NCBI RefSeq assembly: GCF_900111495.1
Contig: NZ_FOIU01000001.1
Location: forward strand, 1,178,001 to 1,242,000
Direction: 5' to 3'
From: Chryseobacterium wanjuense
GTDB taxonomy: Bacteria > Bacteroidota > Bacteroidia > Flavobacteriales > Weeksellaceae
DNA: 64,000 bases
Positions 25,282-34,116 of this stretch are shown piece by piece. The notes beneath the pieces are model-generated. The model made no database searches. It saw nothing but the letters and a program-made list of their open reading frames with translations, and had not been told where the DNA came from. Position 1 is the stretch's first letter. Every line of letters begins with the position of its first letter. The translations under genes were made by a program, and so were the position numbers.

Positions 25282-25995
25282 TTAAGAAAAGAATGCTCCG
25301 ATAAACGTCGGGAAAACCATCCTCCAAAGCGGCCAGTCGTGGTTGATCCACTTTCTTTCGTCGTACCAGAAATCAATTCCTTTTGAGCTTAAAATATCCG
25401 CCATTTCCAGGTTTTTGTCTCTGCAGATGTCCTGATCTGAGGTGCTTAAAACAATGTGCATATGTTTGTACTTCCAGGCTTCATCATTTTTTACGAATTC
25501 TCTCGGACAATTAAAATACACCAGTTCATCAGAATATCCGTCCATAAAATTTCTTATGCTGAAAGCTCCCGAAAGACAAAATAAATGCGAAACCACATCC
25601 GGAAACCTGAAAGCGAAATTCGCTGCATGATATCCTCCGAAACTCGCTCCAGCAACTGCCACACGATGCGTATCATGTAGTTTCTGGATATATGGAATAA
25701 ATTCTTTAATCAAAAACTGAACATACAATTCATAATTTTTAATTCTTTGCTGCGGAGAAATTTTTTCATCATAAAAACTCCAGCTGTCAATCGTTTGTAT
25801 ATTATATAATTTGACTTTTCCCTGTTCTATAAACCAATTGATGCTTCCATTCAGGTGAAAGTCATGGTTTTGGGTATATTGCCCTTGTGAAGTGGGAAAC
25901 ATAACGATTGGGTAACCGTAATGTCCCGTAACCTCTACTTTAAGGCTTGTTCCTAAAATATGTGAGTAATAATCTGTGTGTTCTATCTGAGGCAT
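25282..25995 (-). CDS. Alpha/beta-hydrolase esterase (esterase D/YbbA-like)
   Basis: 237 aa. Nucleophile elbow GASFGG with S118 in RVAVAGASFGGYHAANFAFRF; a late Asp (STSDQDICRD) and His (WINHDWPLW) complete a triad. No signal peptide. Related proteins include esterases and acyltransferases that act on small esters or thioesters. Its place between two ATP-grasp genes suggests that it removes or transfers an acyl or peptidyl group from their product, which is inference. Confidence 0.85.
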   Translation of the reverse strand: MPQIEHTDYYSHILGTSLKVEVTGHYGYPIVMFPTSQGQYTQNHDFHLNGSINWFIEQGKVKLYNIQTIDSWSFYDEKISPQQRIKNYELYVQFLIKEFIPYIQKLHDTHRVAVAGASFGGYHAANFAFRFPDVVSHLFCLSGAFSIRNFMDGYSDELVYFNCPREFVKNDEAWKYKHMHIVLSTSDQDICRDKNLEMADILSSKGIDFWYDERKWINHDWPLWRMVFPTFIGAFFS

Positions 25996-26000
25996 TTTTT

Positions 26001-26090
26001 AATTATAATTGATGAATAATAAATAATAATCGATTTAGATTATAAGTTATTTCGCTAACTTCTAACTTCTAACTTCTAACTTCTAACTTT
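26001..26090. repeat. Heptamer-phased tract filling an intergenic gap
   Basis: Thirteen units of 7 bp in one unbroken phase fill almost the whole 95-bp gap. The last five are TAACTTC repeats (26056-26083, last copy TAACTTT), the earlier ones are related but degenerate (AATAATA twice at 26015 and 26022, ATTGATG, TAAGTTA). The tract ends exactly at the stop codon (26091). It is the clearest of about ten tracts in this window. Confidence 0.85.
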
Positions 26091-27302
26091 TCAGCTTGTC
26101 GGTTTACTTTTTGGAGGAAGAATATTCAGCATATCCGAATGTATTTTTGCTGCAGCATAATCCAGCCGATCCTGCACAACCGAAGAGTCATTCGATTTGT
26201 AAACAATACCAACGTGGTAATCGATCGGAAGGAATTTCACGACTTCTTCACATTCAAATTGATTATAATCCGGTTCTTTATCTTTAATTAAAGCGACAAT
26301 CAGTCCCGAATAATATCCGGTAGGTTTGGCAACTTCATATTTCTTCTGTTTAAGTAGGGCATCTTCAATCTTTGCCCATTCTCTCCAGATGTTGATATTG
26401 CTGGAAGCTTCCACCAGATCAGGAATGTGCGCACCGCCCACCCGGGAAGAGGTTTCCAGGAAATACCATTTTCCGTCTTCTTTTCCGCGTATGAATTCTG
26501 TATGGGTCGCTCCGTTGATTAAGCCAAAACTTGACAACACTTTAGCATTCGCCTCTTCAAGCGCTTTGAATTCATCGGAATATCGCCCCAGTGTTTTAGA
26601 TCTGAAAACACCTCCCTCATGCGAAACCTGCATCGGAGGAGCAAGATATTTTGAAGCGGATGTGAAAACTATTTCTTTGTTAAATGTCAAGCTGTCAACG
26701 TGATACACATCTCCCGGCTTGAAGCTTTCCAGTAAAAACAAATGTCGTTCTTCTCCCAGAGCGTTCAAAGCGTCCCAAAGTTCATCTTTAGACTTCAGTT
26801 TTTTAATTCCCGAAGCCGAAGCTTCCGAACGCGGTTTTAAAACCCATGGAGCGGGAATGTGCTCAACGAAACGATTAACCTCATCATTATTAAAAACAGC
26901 GGTAAACTCAGGAACGCTAATTCCAGAATCTTTTGCTTTTTGCCGCATAGCCAACTTATCCCTGAAATATCTGTGCGTCGTTTGTCCCATTCCCGGAATA
27001 CGGAATGTTTCCCGGATAAGAGCTGCTTTTTCCACATCATAATCGTCCAGAGCTACGACTGCGTCTACTTTTCTGGTTTGCATTAGATGAGAAAATCCCT
27101 GGATAAGATGTTCCAGATTCCAGACAGACGGCTGTAATTCGGGCATATAAAATACCTCGTCGATGGCGTGCCAAGGCCAGTTTTTTTCTTTAAGATTTTC
27201 GGATGTGACTAAGATTATTTTATTACCGAGCTTCTTCATTTCGTCCATGAAATCATAGCCCTTGTAATAGCACGAAATACATACTATAATTTTCTCCTCC
27301 AT
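26091..27302 (-). CDS. ATP-grasp ligase, carbamoyl-phosphate synthase/biotin carboxylase type
   Basis: 403 aa. N-terminal pre-ATP-grasp Rossmann part (EKIIVCISCYYKGYDFMDEM, VDAVVALDDYDVEKAALIRE), then ATP-grasp: PWVLKPRSEASASGIKKL (Lys and Gly/Ser loop), FLLESFKPGDVYHVDSL and the metal-binding strand WYFLETSSRVGGAHIPDLVEA, where the usual E-x-N reads E-x-S. Fold relatives include PurK/PurT, BtrJ and L-amino acid ligases. As first gene of the compact part of the cluster it may perform the committing ligation. No signal peptide. Confidence 0.87.
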   Translation of the reverse strand: MEEKIIVCISCYYKGYDFMDEMKKLGNKIILVTSENLKEKNWPWHAIDEVFYMPELQPSVWNLEHLIQGFSHLMQTRKVDAVVALDDYDVEKAALIRETFRIPGMGQTTHRYFRDKLAMRQKAKDSGISVPEFTAVFNNDEVNRFVEHIPAPWVLKPRSEASASGIKKLKSKDELWDALNALGEERHLFLLESFKPGDVYHVDSLTFNKEIVFTSASKYLAPPMQVSHEGGVFRSKTLGRYSDEFKALEEANAKVLSSFGLINGATHTEFIRGKEDGKWYFLETSSRVGGAHIPDLVEASSNINIWREWAKIEDALLKQKKYEVAKPTGYYSGLIVALIKDKEPDYNQFECEEVVKFLPIDYHVGIVYKSNDSSVVQDRLDYAAAKIHSDMLNILPPKSKPTS

Positions 27303-27331
27303 ACAATGTTTTTTTAATATTGGTGAATTAT

Positions 27332-27339
27332 CAAAAATA
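27332..27339 (-). promoter_or_regulatory. -7 promoter element for the amidoligase operon
   Basis: Minus-strand TATTTTTG, 30 bp upstream of the start at 27302, in a 142-bp gap that separates these genes from pepA. No clear -33. Confidence 0.4.
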
Positions 27340-27444
27340 AAAGCATTTTAATATTAATTAAAATAATATTAAAACTCGAAATAATATGCGTTTTTGAGAA
27401 TTCTTATATCAATTATACAGAGAATTTTTGTAATAAACTAATTT

Positions 27445-28860
27445 TTAGTGATAATTTTCGATTAAATCTGCCAATAATTGCACTCCAAAGCCGGTTGCAG
27501 CCTTTTCTTTGGCATATCCCACGCTTCCGAAAGCAACTCCTGCAATATCCAAATGTGCCCATTTTGGATGGCTTTCAATAAATTGTTCCAAAAATTTTGC
27601 CGCAACAATGCAATCTCCGATCGGTTTCATGGAAATATTCTTCAGATCTGCCACATCAGACTGAATATCATCTTTCCAGACATCCCAAAGCGGTAAATTC
27701 CAGAGTCTTTGATTGGTTTTGTCTCCGGTTTTTATTAAAAGATTTTTTAATTCTTCATTATTGGAAAACAAAGCGCCGCAGGTATCGCCGAACATTCTTA
27801 CGGAACTTCCGGTTAATGTTGCAAGGTCGATCAGGAAATCAGTTTTAAAGTTTTTTGCCATGTAGGAAAGTCCGTCTGCCAGGATCATTCTGCCCTCTGC
27901 ATCGGTGTTCAGAACTTCGATAGTTTTTCCGTTGTAGGCTGTAATGACGTCGCTCGGAAGGAAGGCATTTTCAGAAATGGCATTGTCGGTGATGGGTAAA
28001 ATGGCCACAATATTTACAGGAAGCTGCATTTCTGCGGCATAGATTAAAGTTCCCAAAACCGCCGTCGCTCCGCCCATATCCGACTTCATATAGTGCATAT
28101 TCGTGTGATCTTTTAAAGAAATTCCGCCTGTGTCAAACAATACACATTTTCCCACAAGACCGAAAGTGGCAGCGTTTTTCACTGTTGTTTTATATTCCAA
28201 AATCGTGAAAGCGGCATCGTAAGCGCTTCCCTGATTCACAGAAAGATAAGCTCCCAAGCCTAATTCTTCACATTTTTTTCTGTTAAAAGAAGTGTATTTT
28301 AAGCTGTGTTTTTTTGCTAAATTTTTAAGATATGTACTGAAAATATCTGGCTTTTTAAGATTGGCAGGTTTGTTCAGCCAGTCCTGACAGGCAATTTGTC
28401 CGTTAGTTAATGCTAAAGCTTTCTGATTGATATAATCTAATTTTTTCTGACTTAAATTTTCAAAATGAAGCTCAAATTTGGCGTTCCAAAATGAATGCGT
28501 TTTTTCGAAAGGGTAGTTGTAAGTCCCGATCAAAAGCCCTTTTACAAATTCTTCAAATTGTTTTTCGTTCATAAAATCAGCCAAAACCAAAGTCGGAACC
28601 GCCTGCAGATTTTTTTTCTGAGTCTGCGAAAATTTATTAGCAACCTGCTGAATTTCAAAATTTTGTAACATTGATTTTCCTAAACCAATAAAATAAGCAA
28701 TGCCTTCTTCCTGGGCATTCACAAAAACCTCATTTTTTTTTCCAGTGAAAAAGGTGGAAATATTTTTATTGAAATTTTTACTGGTTTTCGTCCATTCTTC
28801 TTCAGTGAACACATGGAAAACCTGAGTGTAATTTTTATTTTTTTTGTTGACTAGCTTCAT
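27445..28860 (-). CDS. pepA: Leucyl aminopeptidase, family M17
   Basis: 471 aa. Two-metal site and catalytic residues: LFDTGGISLK (D243, K250), KSDMGGATAV (D261) and NTDAEGRMILADG (318-330; D320, E322, R324). The family hydrolyses N-terminal residues from peptides in the cytosol. The N-terminal 160 residues are shorter and more divergent than in E. coli PepA, as usual in Bacteroidota. It follows the CBM48-esterase gene by 4 bp, so these two are one transcript; with the ATP-grasp cluster downstream it could process or recycle its amide-linked product, or simply serve protein turnover. Confidence 0.93.
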   Translation of the reverse strand: MKLVNKKNKNYTQVFHVFTEEEWTKTSKNFNKNISTFFTGKKNEVFVNAQEEGIAYFIGLGKSMLQNFEIQQVANKFSQTQKKNLQAVPTLVLADFMNEKQFEEFVKGLLIGTYNYPFEKTHSFWNAKFELHFENLSQKKLDYINQKALALTNGQIACQDWLNKPANLKKPDIFSTYLKNLAKKHSLKYTSFNRKKCEELGLGAYLSVNQGSAYDAAFTILEYKTTVKNAATFGLVGKCVLFDTGGISLKDHTNMHYMKSDMGGATAVLGTLIYAAEMQLPVNIVAILPITDNAISENAFLPSDVITAYNGKTIEVLNTDAEGRMILADGLSYMAKNFKTDFLIDLATLTGSSVRMFGDTCGALFSNNEELKNLLIKTGDKTNQRLWNLPLWDVWKDDIQSDVADLKNISMKPIGDCIVAAKFLEQFIESHPKWAHLDIAGVAFGSVGYAKEKAATGFGVQLLADLIENYH

Positions 28861-28864
28861 AAGT

Positions 28865-29989
28865 TTAATTTTTAATACTGTTTTGTTGGGGTTTTACTTC
28901 CACCGGATTTTCACGGTTGTTGTAGAACAGCCATTCAATCGCTCTCGGGAATTCCTGTGACCAGTAGAATTCGCTGTGTGTTCCTTCCGGATTAATGCTT
29001 GTTTTAAATTCAAAATCAAATAGATTTTTCTTTTCCCAGCGTTTTAAATATTCTTCAAAAATGCGGATTCTTTTTACCATTTTAGAACCTTCCTGAGCGC
29101 CGCCGTACAGATAAATTTTTGTTTTGTAAGGTACTCTGAAATTCATTATCGGAAAATTATTGTTGGGCTCCACCCAAAGTGAGGGGGAGAAAATCAACAA
29201 TTTAGAATAGACTTCAGGATAAAGAAAACCACTATAAATACTGATGAGAGCGCCTAGAGAACTTCCTCCGATTCCTGTATTTTCCCGGTCTCTTTTTGTA
29301 CGGTAATTTTCGTCTACATAAGGTTTTAACGTATCTGTAATGAAACGGATGTATTTTTTTCCTTCGGATCCGTTGGCCACATTATCATTATCGAAAATAT
29401 ATTCTTTAATTCTCTCTTCGCTGCCATGTTCTATGGCAATGACGATCACATCTCCACGTCCGTATTCGACGAGAATAGAGAGTTTTTTGTCGATTTCCCA
29501 ATTTCCGTATCCGCTTCCTTCATTGAACAGGTTTTGTGCGTCCTGAAGATACAAAACAGGGTACGTTTTCTCAGAAACATAATAGTCGTAAGGCAACAGA
29601 GCCCAGACTTTTCGGTAGCGGTCGAGCTGAGGAATATAAAATTCCTCTGAAATGATCTCTGCAATTGGGAAAAATTCCTTTTTGAAGGGTCCCCAGTTTA
29701 ATCTCCATTTTTCGACAGTATCAGCAGTTTTTCCGGCAGCTTTTGAAGCTTTCCTGTTGGGCGTGATATTTCCGTATATATCAAGCTCTACGTTTTCCCA
29801 TCCGCCTTTTGTGAATTTATATTCGATAACATCAGGCAGGATTTCATCATTAATTTCAATATAATAGTTGTTCGGATCCAGCCGTTTAAGTTGAAAGTTG
29901 TAATCTTTCGGGTTCCAGTTATTGAAATTTCCGGTAATGTACACCGTTCTGTCGTCGATTTCTTCACTATAAAGTTCAAACCTCATCAT
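28865..29989 (-). CDS. Esterase with an N-terminal carbohydrate-binding (CBM48-like) domain
   Basis: 374 aa. Residues 1-95 form an immunoglobulin-like starch/glycogen-binding fold (TVYITGNFNNWNPKDYNFQL, IEYKFTKGGWENVELD). From about 110 an enterochelin-esterase/EsD-type hydrolase follows, with nucleophile S244 in GIGGSSLGALIS, preceded by VIVIAIEHG, and a late His in EGTHSEFYW. No signal peptide. It is divergent from the glycogen operon across 216 bp, and branching enzyme there carries the same kind of N-terminal domain, so binding to glycogen is plausible; the ester substrate is unknown. Start may be 29989 or 29986. Confidence 0.87.
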   Translation of the reverse strand: MMRFELYSEEIDDRTVYITGNFNNWNPKDYNFQLKRLDPNNYYIEINDEILPDVIEYKFTKGGWENVELDIYGNITPNRKASKAAGKTADTVEKWRLNWGPFKKEFFPIAEIISEEFYIPQLDRYRKVWALLPYDYYVSEKTYPVLYLQDAQNLFNEGSGYGNWEIDKKLSILVEYGRGDVIVIAIEHGSEERIKEYIFDNDNVANGSEGKKYIRFITDTLKPYVDENYRTKRDRENTGIGGSSLGALISIYSGFLYPEVYSKLLIFSPSLWVEPNNNFPIMNFRVPYKTKIYLYGGAQEGSKMVKRIRIFEEYLKRWEKKNLFDFEFKTSINPEGTHSEFYWSQEFPRAIEWLFYNNRENPVEVKPQQNSIKN

Positions 29990-30082
29990 GTGTGTTTAAT
30001 AAATTTTAAAGGCTAAATTTATAAAAAATCTTTTTATAGAGATAATTTTAAAAAATTCATTAGTGAGTGAAAGAAAAAATGA

Positions 30083-30090
30083 TATATTTG
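30083..30090 (+). promoter_or_regulatory. Possible -7 element for the glycogen operon
   Basis: TATATTTG, about 115 bp before glgB in the divergent gap. No obvious -33. The gap (29990-30205) shows nothing else I can name. Confidence 0.3.
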
Positions 30091-30205
30091 GTACAAACCA
30101 ATGATGGAGAATGATTAACATAATAATTATTTCAACGATAATTAACGGTTTTTGTTGATATTTTTCGTAGTTTCAAACAAAATATAAAATTAAATCAAAA
30201 CCGTG

Positions 30206-32152
30206 ATGAATTCGGTTAAAACATATACGCTTTTTACAGACCATGATATTTACCTTTTTAAAGAGGGTAAACATTATAAGCTGTTTGACAAATTCGGTGC
30301 ACATTCTGTAGAAAAAGACGGCGTAAAAGGTGTTTATTTTTCGGTTTGGGCGCCAAATGCAAAAAAAGTTTCCGTTATAGGAAATTTCAATAACTGGAAT
30401 CATACAGATCATATTTTGTTTCCCCGCTGGGACGAATCGGGTATTTGGGAAGGTTTTATTGCAGGTCTTACCTGGGGAACACTCTATAAATATGCGGTTG
30501 AAACAGCGAGAGGCGAAATTCTTGAAAAAAGTGATCCTTATGCTTTAAGCTGGGAACAAAATCTTCAGGCAGCATCGATGGTTTCTACAACCTGGTATGA
30601 ATGGGACGATAAAGAATGGCTCGAAAATCGCTGGAAAAAAAATACCCTGAATGCTCCGATTTCCGTATATGAAATGCATCTGGCATCTTGGGTACGGGAA
30701 GGCGATGATCCCAAAAGATTTTTAAATTATCGTGATATTGCTAAAAAGCTTGTTCCATATATTAAAGAAATGAGCTTCACCCATGTGGAATTCATGCCGG
30801 TGATGGAATATCCTTATGATCCAAGCTGGGGATATCAGATTACGGGATTTTACGCGGCGACCTCGCGTTTCGGTTCACCGCAGGATTTGATGTTTTTAAT
30901 TAATGAACTTCATAAAAACGGAATCGGCGTTATTTTAGACTGGGTTCCATCTCATTTTCCCGGTGATGCCAATGGCTTACACAGGTTTGACGGTTCTTAT
31001 CTGTACGAGCATGAAGATCCGAGAAAAGGTTTTCATCCCGACTGGAAATCCTATATTTTCAACTACGGACGAAATGAAGTGAAGTCTTTTTTAATTTCAA
31101 ATGCAATGTTCTGGCTGGGAAGGTATCATGCAGACGGATTACGCGTAGATGCGGTCACGTCGATGCTTCATCTCGATTATTCCAGGAACGAAGGTGAGTG
31201 GGAACCCAATATTTACGGAGGAAATGTAAATCTTGAAGCCCAAACTTTTTTGCAGGAATTTAATACGGCTGTTTACAAAGAATTTGGAGACAATATCATA
31301 ACGATTGCAGAAGAAAGTTCAGATTTTCCGATGCTGACAAAGCCTGTGCACGACGGGGGCGTGGGATTTGGAATGAAATGGATGATGGGCTGGATGCACG
31401 ATACATTGGATTATTTTAAAGAAGATCCCATTAACAGGAAATTTTTTCATCATAAGTTGACATTCGCATCCATGTATATGTATAATGAAAACTATATGAT
31501 GCCTTTGTCCCACGATGAAGTAGTACACGGAAAAGCAAGTCTTATCTATAAAATGACAGGCGATGAATGGCAGAAATTTGCCAATCTTCGTGCCTTGTAT
31601 GTGTATATGTTTACGCATCCGGGAGCAAAGCTGTTGTTTATGGGCGATGAATTTGGGCAGACCAGCGAATGGAATTTTACCCAAAGTTTAGACTGGCATT
31701 TATTAGAATATCCTGTACATAAAGGTCTGCAGACGTTGGTGAAAGATTTAAATCATCTCTATAGAAATGAAACCGCTTTATATGAAAATCAGTTTAATCC
31801 TGATGGTTTTGAATGGATAGAAGCCGATGATATCGAAAATTCGGTATATATTTATTTAAGGAAAGGAAAAAAGAAGGATGATGTTTTTATGGTTATTTTA
31901 AATTTAACTCCAAGAGTGATTGATTATAAAATCGGAGTGAATGCAGGAACACATTGGGAAGTTGTTCTTAATTCGGATGACAAAAGATATGCAGGAAGCG
32001 GAGTGAATGCTGATATTTTCAGTGAACAATTTGAAGAGTATAAAAATCATCCCAAATCTATAAGTATAAATTTACCGCCATTGGCAGGAATTATTTTAAA
32101 AAGAAAAGACAGAAACTACAAGCAAAATAGAATTAAACAACACAAAAGATAA
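30206..32152 (+). CDS. glgB: 1,4-alpha-glucan branching enzyme
   Basis: 648 aa, GH13. I take the ATG at 30206 over the GTG one codon earlier. N-terminal CBM48 (GVYFSVWAPNAKKVSVIGNFNNW), then the barrel with DWVPSHF, GLRVDAVTSML (D315, nucleophile), ITIAEESS (E369/E370, acid) and PLSHDEVVHGK. It moves alpha-1,4 glucan pieces to 6-OH positions to make glycogen branches. First gene of the glgB-glgA-lipoprotein-glgC run; 7 bp to glgA. Confidence 0.96.
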   Translation: MNSVKTYTLFTDHDIYLFKEGKHYKLFDKFGAHSVEKDGVKGVYFSVWAPNAKKVSVIGNFNNWNHTDHILFPRWDESGIWEGFIAGLTWGTLYKYAVETARGEILEKSDPYALSWEQNLQAASMVSTTWYEWDDKEWLENRWKKNTLNAPISVYEMHLASWVREGDDPKRFLNYRDIAKKLVPYIKEMSFTHVEFMPVMEYPYDPSWGYQITGFYAATSRFGSPQDLMFLINELHKNGIGVILDWVPSHFPGDANGLHRFDGSYLYEHEDPRKGFHPDWKSYIFNYGRNEVKSFLISNAMFWLGRYHADGLRVDAVTSMLHLDYSRNEGEWEPNIYGGNVNLEAQTFLQEFNTAVYKEFGDNIITIAEESSDFPMLTKPVHDGGVGFGMKWMMGWMHDTLDYFKEDPINRKFFHHKLTFASMYMYNENYMMPLSHDEVVHGKASLIYKMTGDEWQKFANLRALYVYMFTHPGAKLLFMGDEFGQTSEWNFTQSLDWHLLEYPVHKGLQTLVKDLNHLYRNETALYENQFNPDGFEWIEADDIENSVYIYLRKGKKKDDVFMVILNLTPRVIDYKIGVNAGTHWEVVLNSDDKRYAGSGVNADIFSEQFEEYKNHPKSISINLPPLAGIILKRKDRNYKQNRIKQHKR

Positions 32153-32159
32153 AGTTAAA

Positions 32160-33566
32160 ATGATAGTTTATCATCTCAGTACGGAGTGTTATCCGGTGGC
32201 AAAAGTAGGAGGTTTGGCAGATGTTGTAGGAGCTTTACCGAAATATCAGAATAAAATAAAAGGTGTTGATGCTAAGGTTGTAATGCCCTGGTACAACAAA
32301 TCTTTTATTTACGATCATGAGTTTGACATAGTTTTTGATGGTTTTATTCATCAGGGGCCAAATATGCTTCAGGTTCAGGTCATGAAGGAGAATACCAATG
32401 CGTTGGGATTTGAATTGTATATGGTAAAAATCCCAGGACTTTTGGATCGTGATAATCCTTATGGCTATCAGGATGAGAGTTTCCAGTTTTTGGCTTTTCA
32501 GCATGGGGTTTTGCATTGGCTGAGCGCGATGAAAATTCGTCCGGATATTTTGCATTGCCATGATTATCATACGGGATTGGTCCCTTTTATGATAGAATAT
32601 TGCCCGGAATTTTCGTTCCTGAAAGGTGTAAAAACGATCGGAACAATTCACAACGGCGAATATCAGGGAATGATGAGCTGGGAAATGGCCAATTATATGC
32701 CTGCTTTTGATGCTTATAAATGGGGAATGATGGACTGGAACGGACTGATAAATCCGTTGGCAAGCATGATAAAGTGCGCTACTGCTTTTACAACCGTTTC
32801 GCAAGGCTATCTTGAAGAGCTCTATATCAGCTTCAGAGGATTGGAAAGCCTAGTTCGTGATGAGTTTGGAAAAGCCTATGGAATTATCAACGGAATCGAT
32901 GCTGAAGTCTGGAATCCGGAAACCGATCCGATGCTTGATTTTAATTTTAATAGTAAAAATGCGGTTGCCCAAAAGAAAAAAAATAAGGAAAAGCTCTGCA
33001 AAGAATATGGTTTAAAACCTGAGCTTCCATTGTTTGCTTTTATCGGGAGATTTGCAACGGAAAAAGGCGCCGATCTGCTTCCGGATATTGTCTGGAGAAG
33101 CATTAAACAAAGCTATGGAGCTTTAAATATCATGATTTTAGGTTCAGGGAATTCTTATATTGAAAATAAACTGAAAGAATACGATTATACCTATTCTAAT
33201 TTCGCTTTGGATTTGGGATATAAAGAACATCTTTCACATAAAATATATGCTTCGGCAGATTTTTTACTGATGCCTTCCCGGGTTGAGCCCTGCGGATTGA
33301 ATCAGATGTATTCGATGAGATACGGAACGATACCTATTGTAAGATATACAGGAGGTTTAAGAGATACTGTAGAAGACATTTCAACAGGCGGAGCGGGGAT
33401 TAATTTTACTTATCCCGGAGCAGATGATGTCATCCATGCGATGAACAGGGCAATGAGTATTTACAACGAAAAAGATGTCATGGAAAACCTGATTCATGCC
33501 AATATGAGTTTTGATTTTGCATGGGAGAAATCGGCGGAGAAGTATATTGCTTTATATAATAATTAA
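32160..33566 (+). CDS. glgA: Glycogen synthase, GT5
   Basis: 468 aa. ADP-glucose-binding KVGGLADVVGALPK (14-27) is the classic GT5 N-terminal motif; also TIHNGEYQG, and the C-terminal PSRVEPCGLNQMYSMRYG with the catalytic Glu, then TGGLRDTVED. Adds glucose from ADP-glucose to glycogen ends, in the cytosol. It sits between branching enzyme and (after a lipoprotein gene) the ADP-glucose-forming enzyme. Confidence 0.96.
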   Translation: MIVYHLSTECYPVAKVGGLADVVGALPKYQNKIKGVDAKVVMPWYNKSFIYDHEFDIVFDGFIHQGPNMLQVQVMKENTNALGFELYMVKIPGLLDRDNPYGYQDESFQFLAFQHGVLHWLSAMKIRPDILHCHDYHTGLVPFMIEYCPEFSFLKGVKTIGTIHNGEYQGMMSWEMANYMPAFDAYKWGMMDWNGLINPLASMIKCATAFTTVSQGYLEELYISFRGLESLVRDEFGKAYGIINGIDAEVWNPETDPMLDFNFNSKNAVAQKKKNKEKLCKEYGLKPELPLFAFIGRFATEKGADLLPDIVWRSIKQSYGALNIMILGSGNSYIENKLKEYDYTYSNFALDLGYKEHLSHKIYASADFLLMPSRVEPCGLNQMYSMRYGTIPIVRYTGGLRDTVEDISTGGAGINFTYPGADDVIHAMNRAMSIYNEKDVMENLIHANMSFDFAWEKSAEKYIALYNN

Positions 33567-33567
33567 G

Positions 33568-34113
33568 ATGTTGAAAAAATTTTCTTTTCTGTTTTTATTA
33601 ATAATGATTTTTTCTTGTAAAAAAGAAGAAGGAAATTATGTGGGAGGCTATTACTGGATTTATAGTTATGGACTAAAAGACATGCGAGCCGCAGAAGCAA
33701 CTGAAGGTATTTCTGAAAAGTGGAAAATAAAATACGCTGATGTAGGAGGTTGTGTGGTTGGCTATGACATACAGAAAAAAGCAGATGCTTCAAATAAGAA
33801 GACTTACGCAGCTATTGCAAAGAGATATGGAAAAGATTGGAAAAAAAAATATAATAAAGATCTCGAAGATTTCATGATGAAAAAAGTCGATGTCATGGAT
33901 GTTTTAATCACCAATAAACTATTCAGAGATGAGCTTAAAAAATATTATATAGAAATTGATGATGTAGACAAAGATGTAAAGGAAATAAATGAGAATCTCT
34001 ATAAAGTTGTAGTTTATAATCAAAAGATGAAAGCTGAAAACAAAGAATGTTTTGCAGTAAACGTAAATACTGAAGATAGAACAGTAAAATTAATAGATAA
34101 AAACGCAAGATAA
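33568..34113 (+). CDS. Small lipoprotein of unknown function between glgA and glgC
   Basis: 181 aa from the ATG at 33568, one base after the glgA stop; a longer frame from 33511 overlaps glgA and lacks sense as a signal sequence, so I reject it. MLKKFSFLFLLIMIFSC is a lipoprotein signal with lipobox IFSC and C17 as the lipidated residue, followed by KKEEG. The mature part is lysine-rich (about 75-150) with no motif I recognise. Its membrane location is unexpected inside a cytosolic glycogen operon; it may simply be co-transcribed. Ends 3 bp before glgC. Confidence 0.8.
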   Translation: MLKKFSFLFLLIMIFSCKKEEGNYVGGYYWIYSYGLKDMRAAEATEGISEKWKIKYADVGGCVVGYDIQKKADASNKKTYAAIAKRYGKDWKKKYNKDLEDFMMKKVDVMDVLITNKLFRDELKKYYIEIDDVDKDVKEINENLYKVVVYNQKMKAENKECFAVNVNTEDRTVKLIDKNAR

Positions 34114-34116
34114 TTT

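Noticed and set aside
26056..26090. CRISPR-like tandem repeat
   Set aside because: Units are 7 bp with no spacers; there are no cas genes in the window.
22266..27302. Ribosomal peptide (microviridin or graspetide) cluster, because of the ATP-grasp genes
   Set aside because: I found no short precursor peptide gene with a core motif in the gaps, and the YbdK-type ligase plus amidotransferase are not part of that layout.
33511..33567. Extended lipoprotein frame overlapping glgA
   Set aside because: The lipoprotein signal starts cleanly at 33568, directly after the glgA stop.
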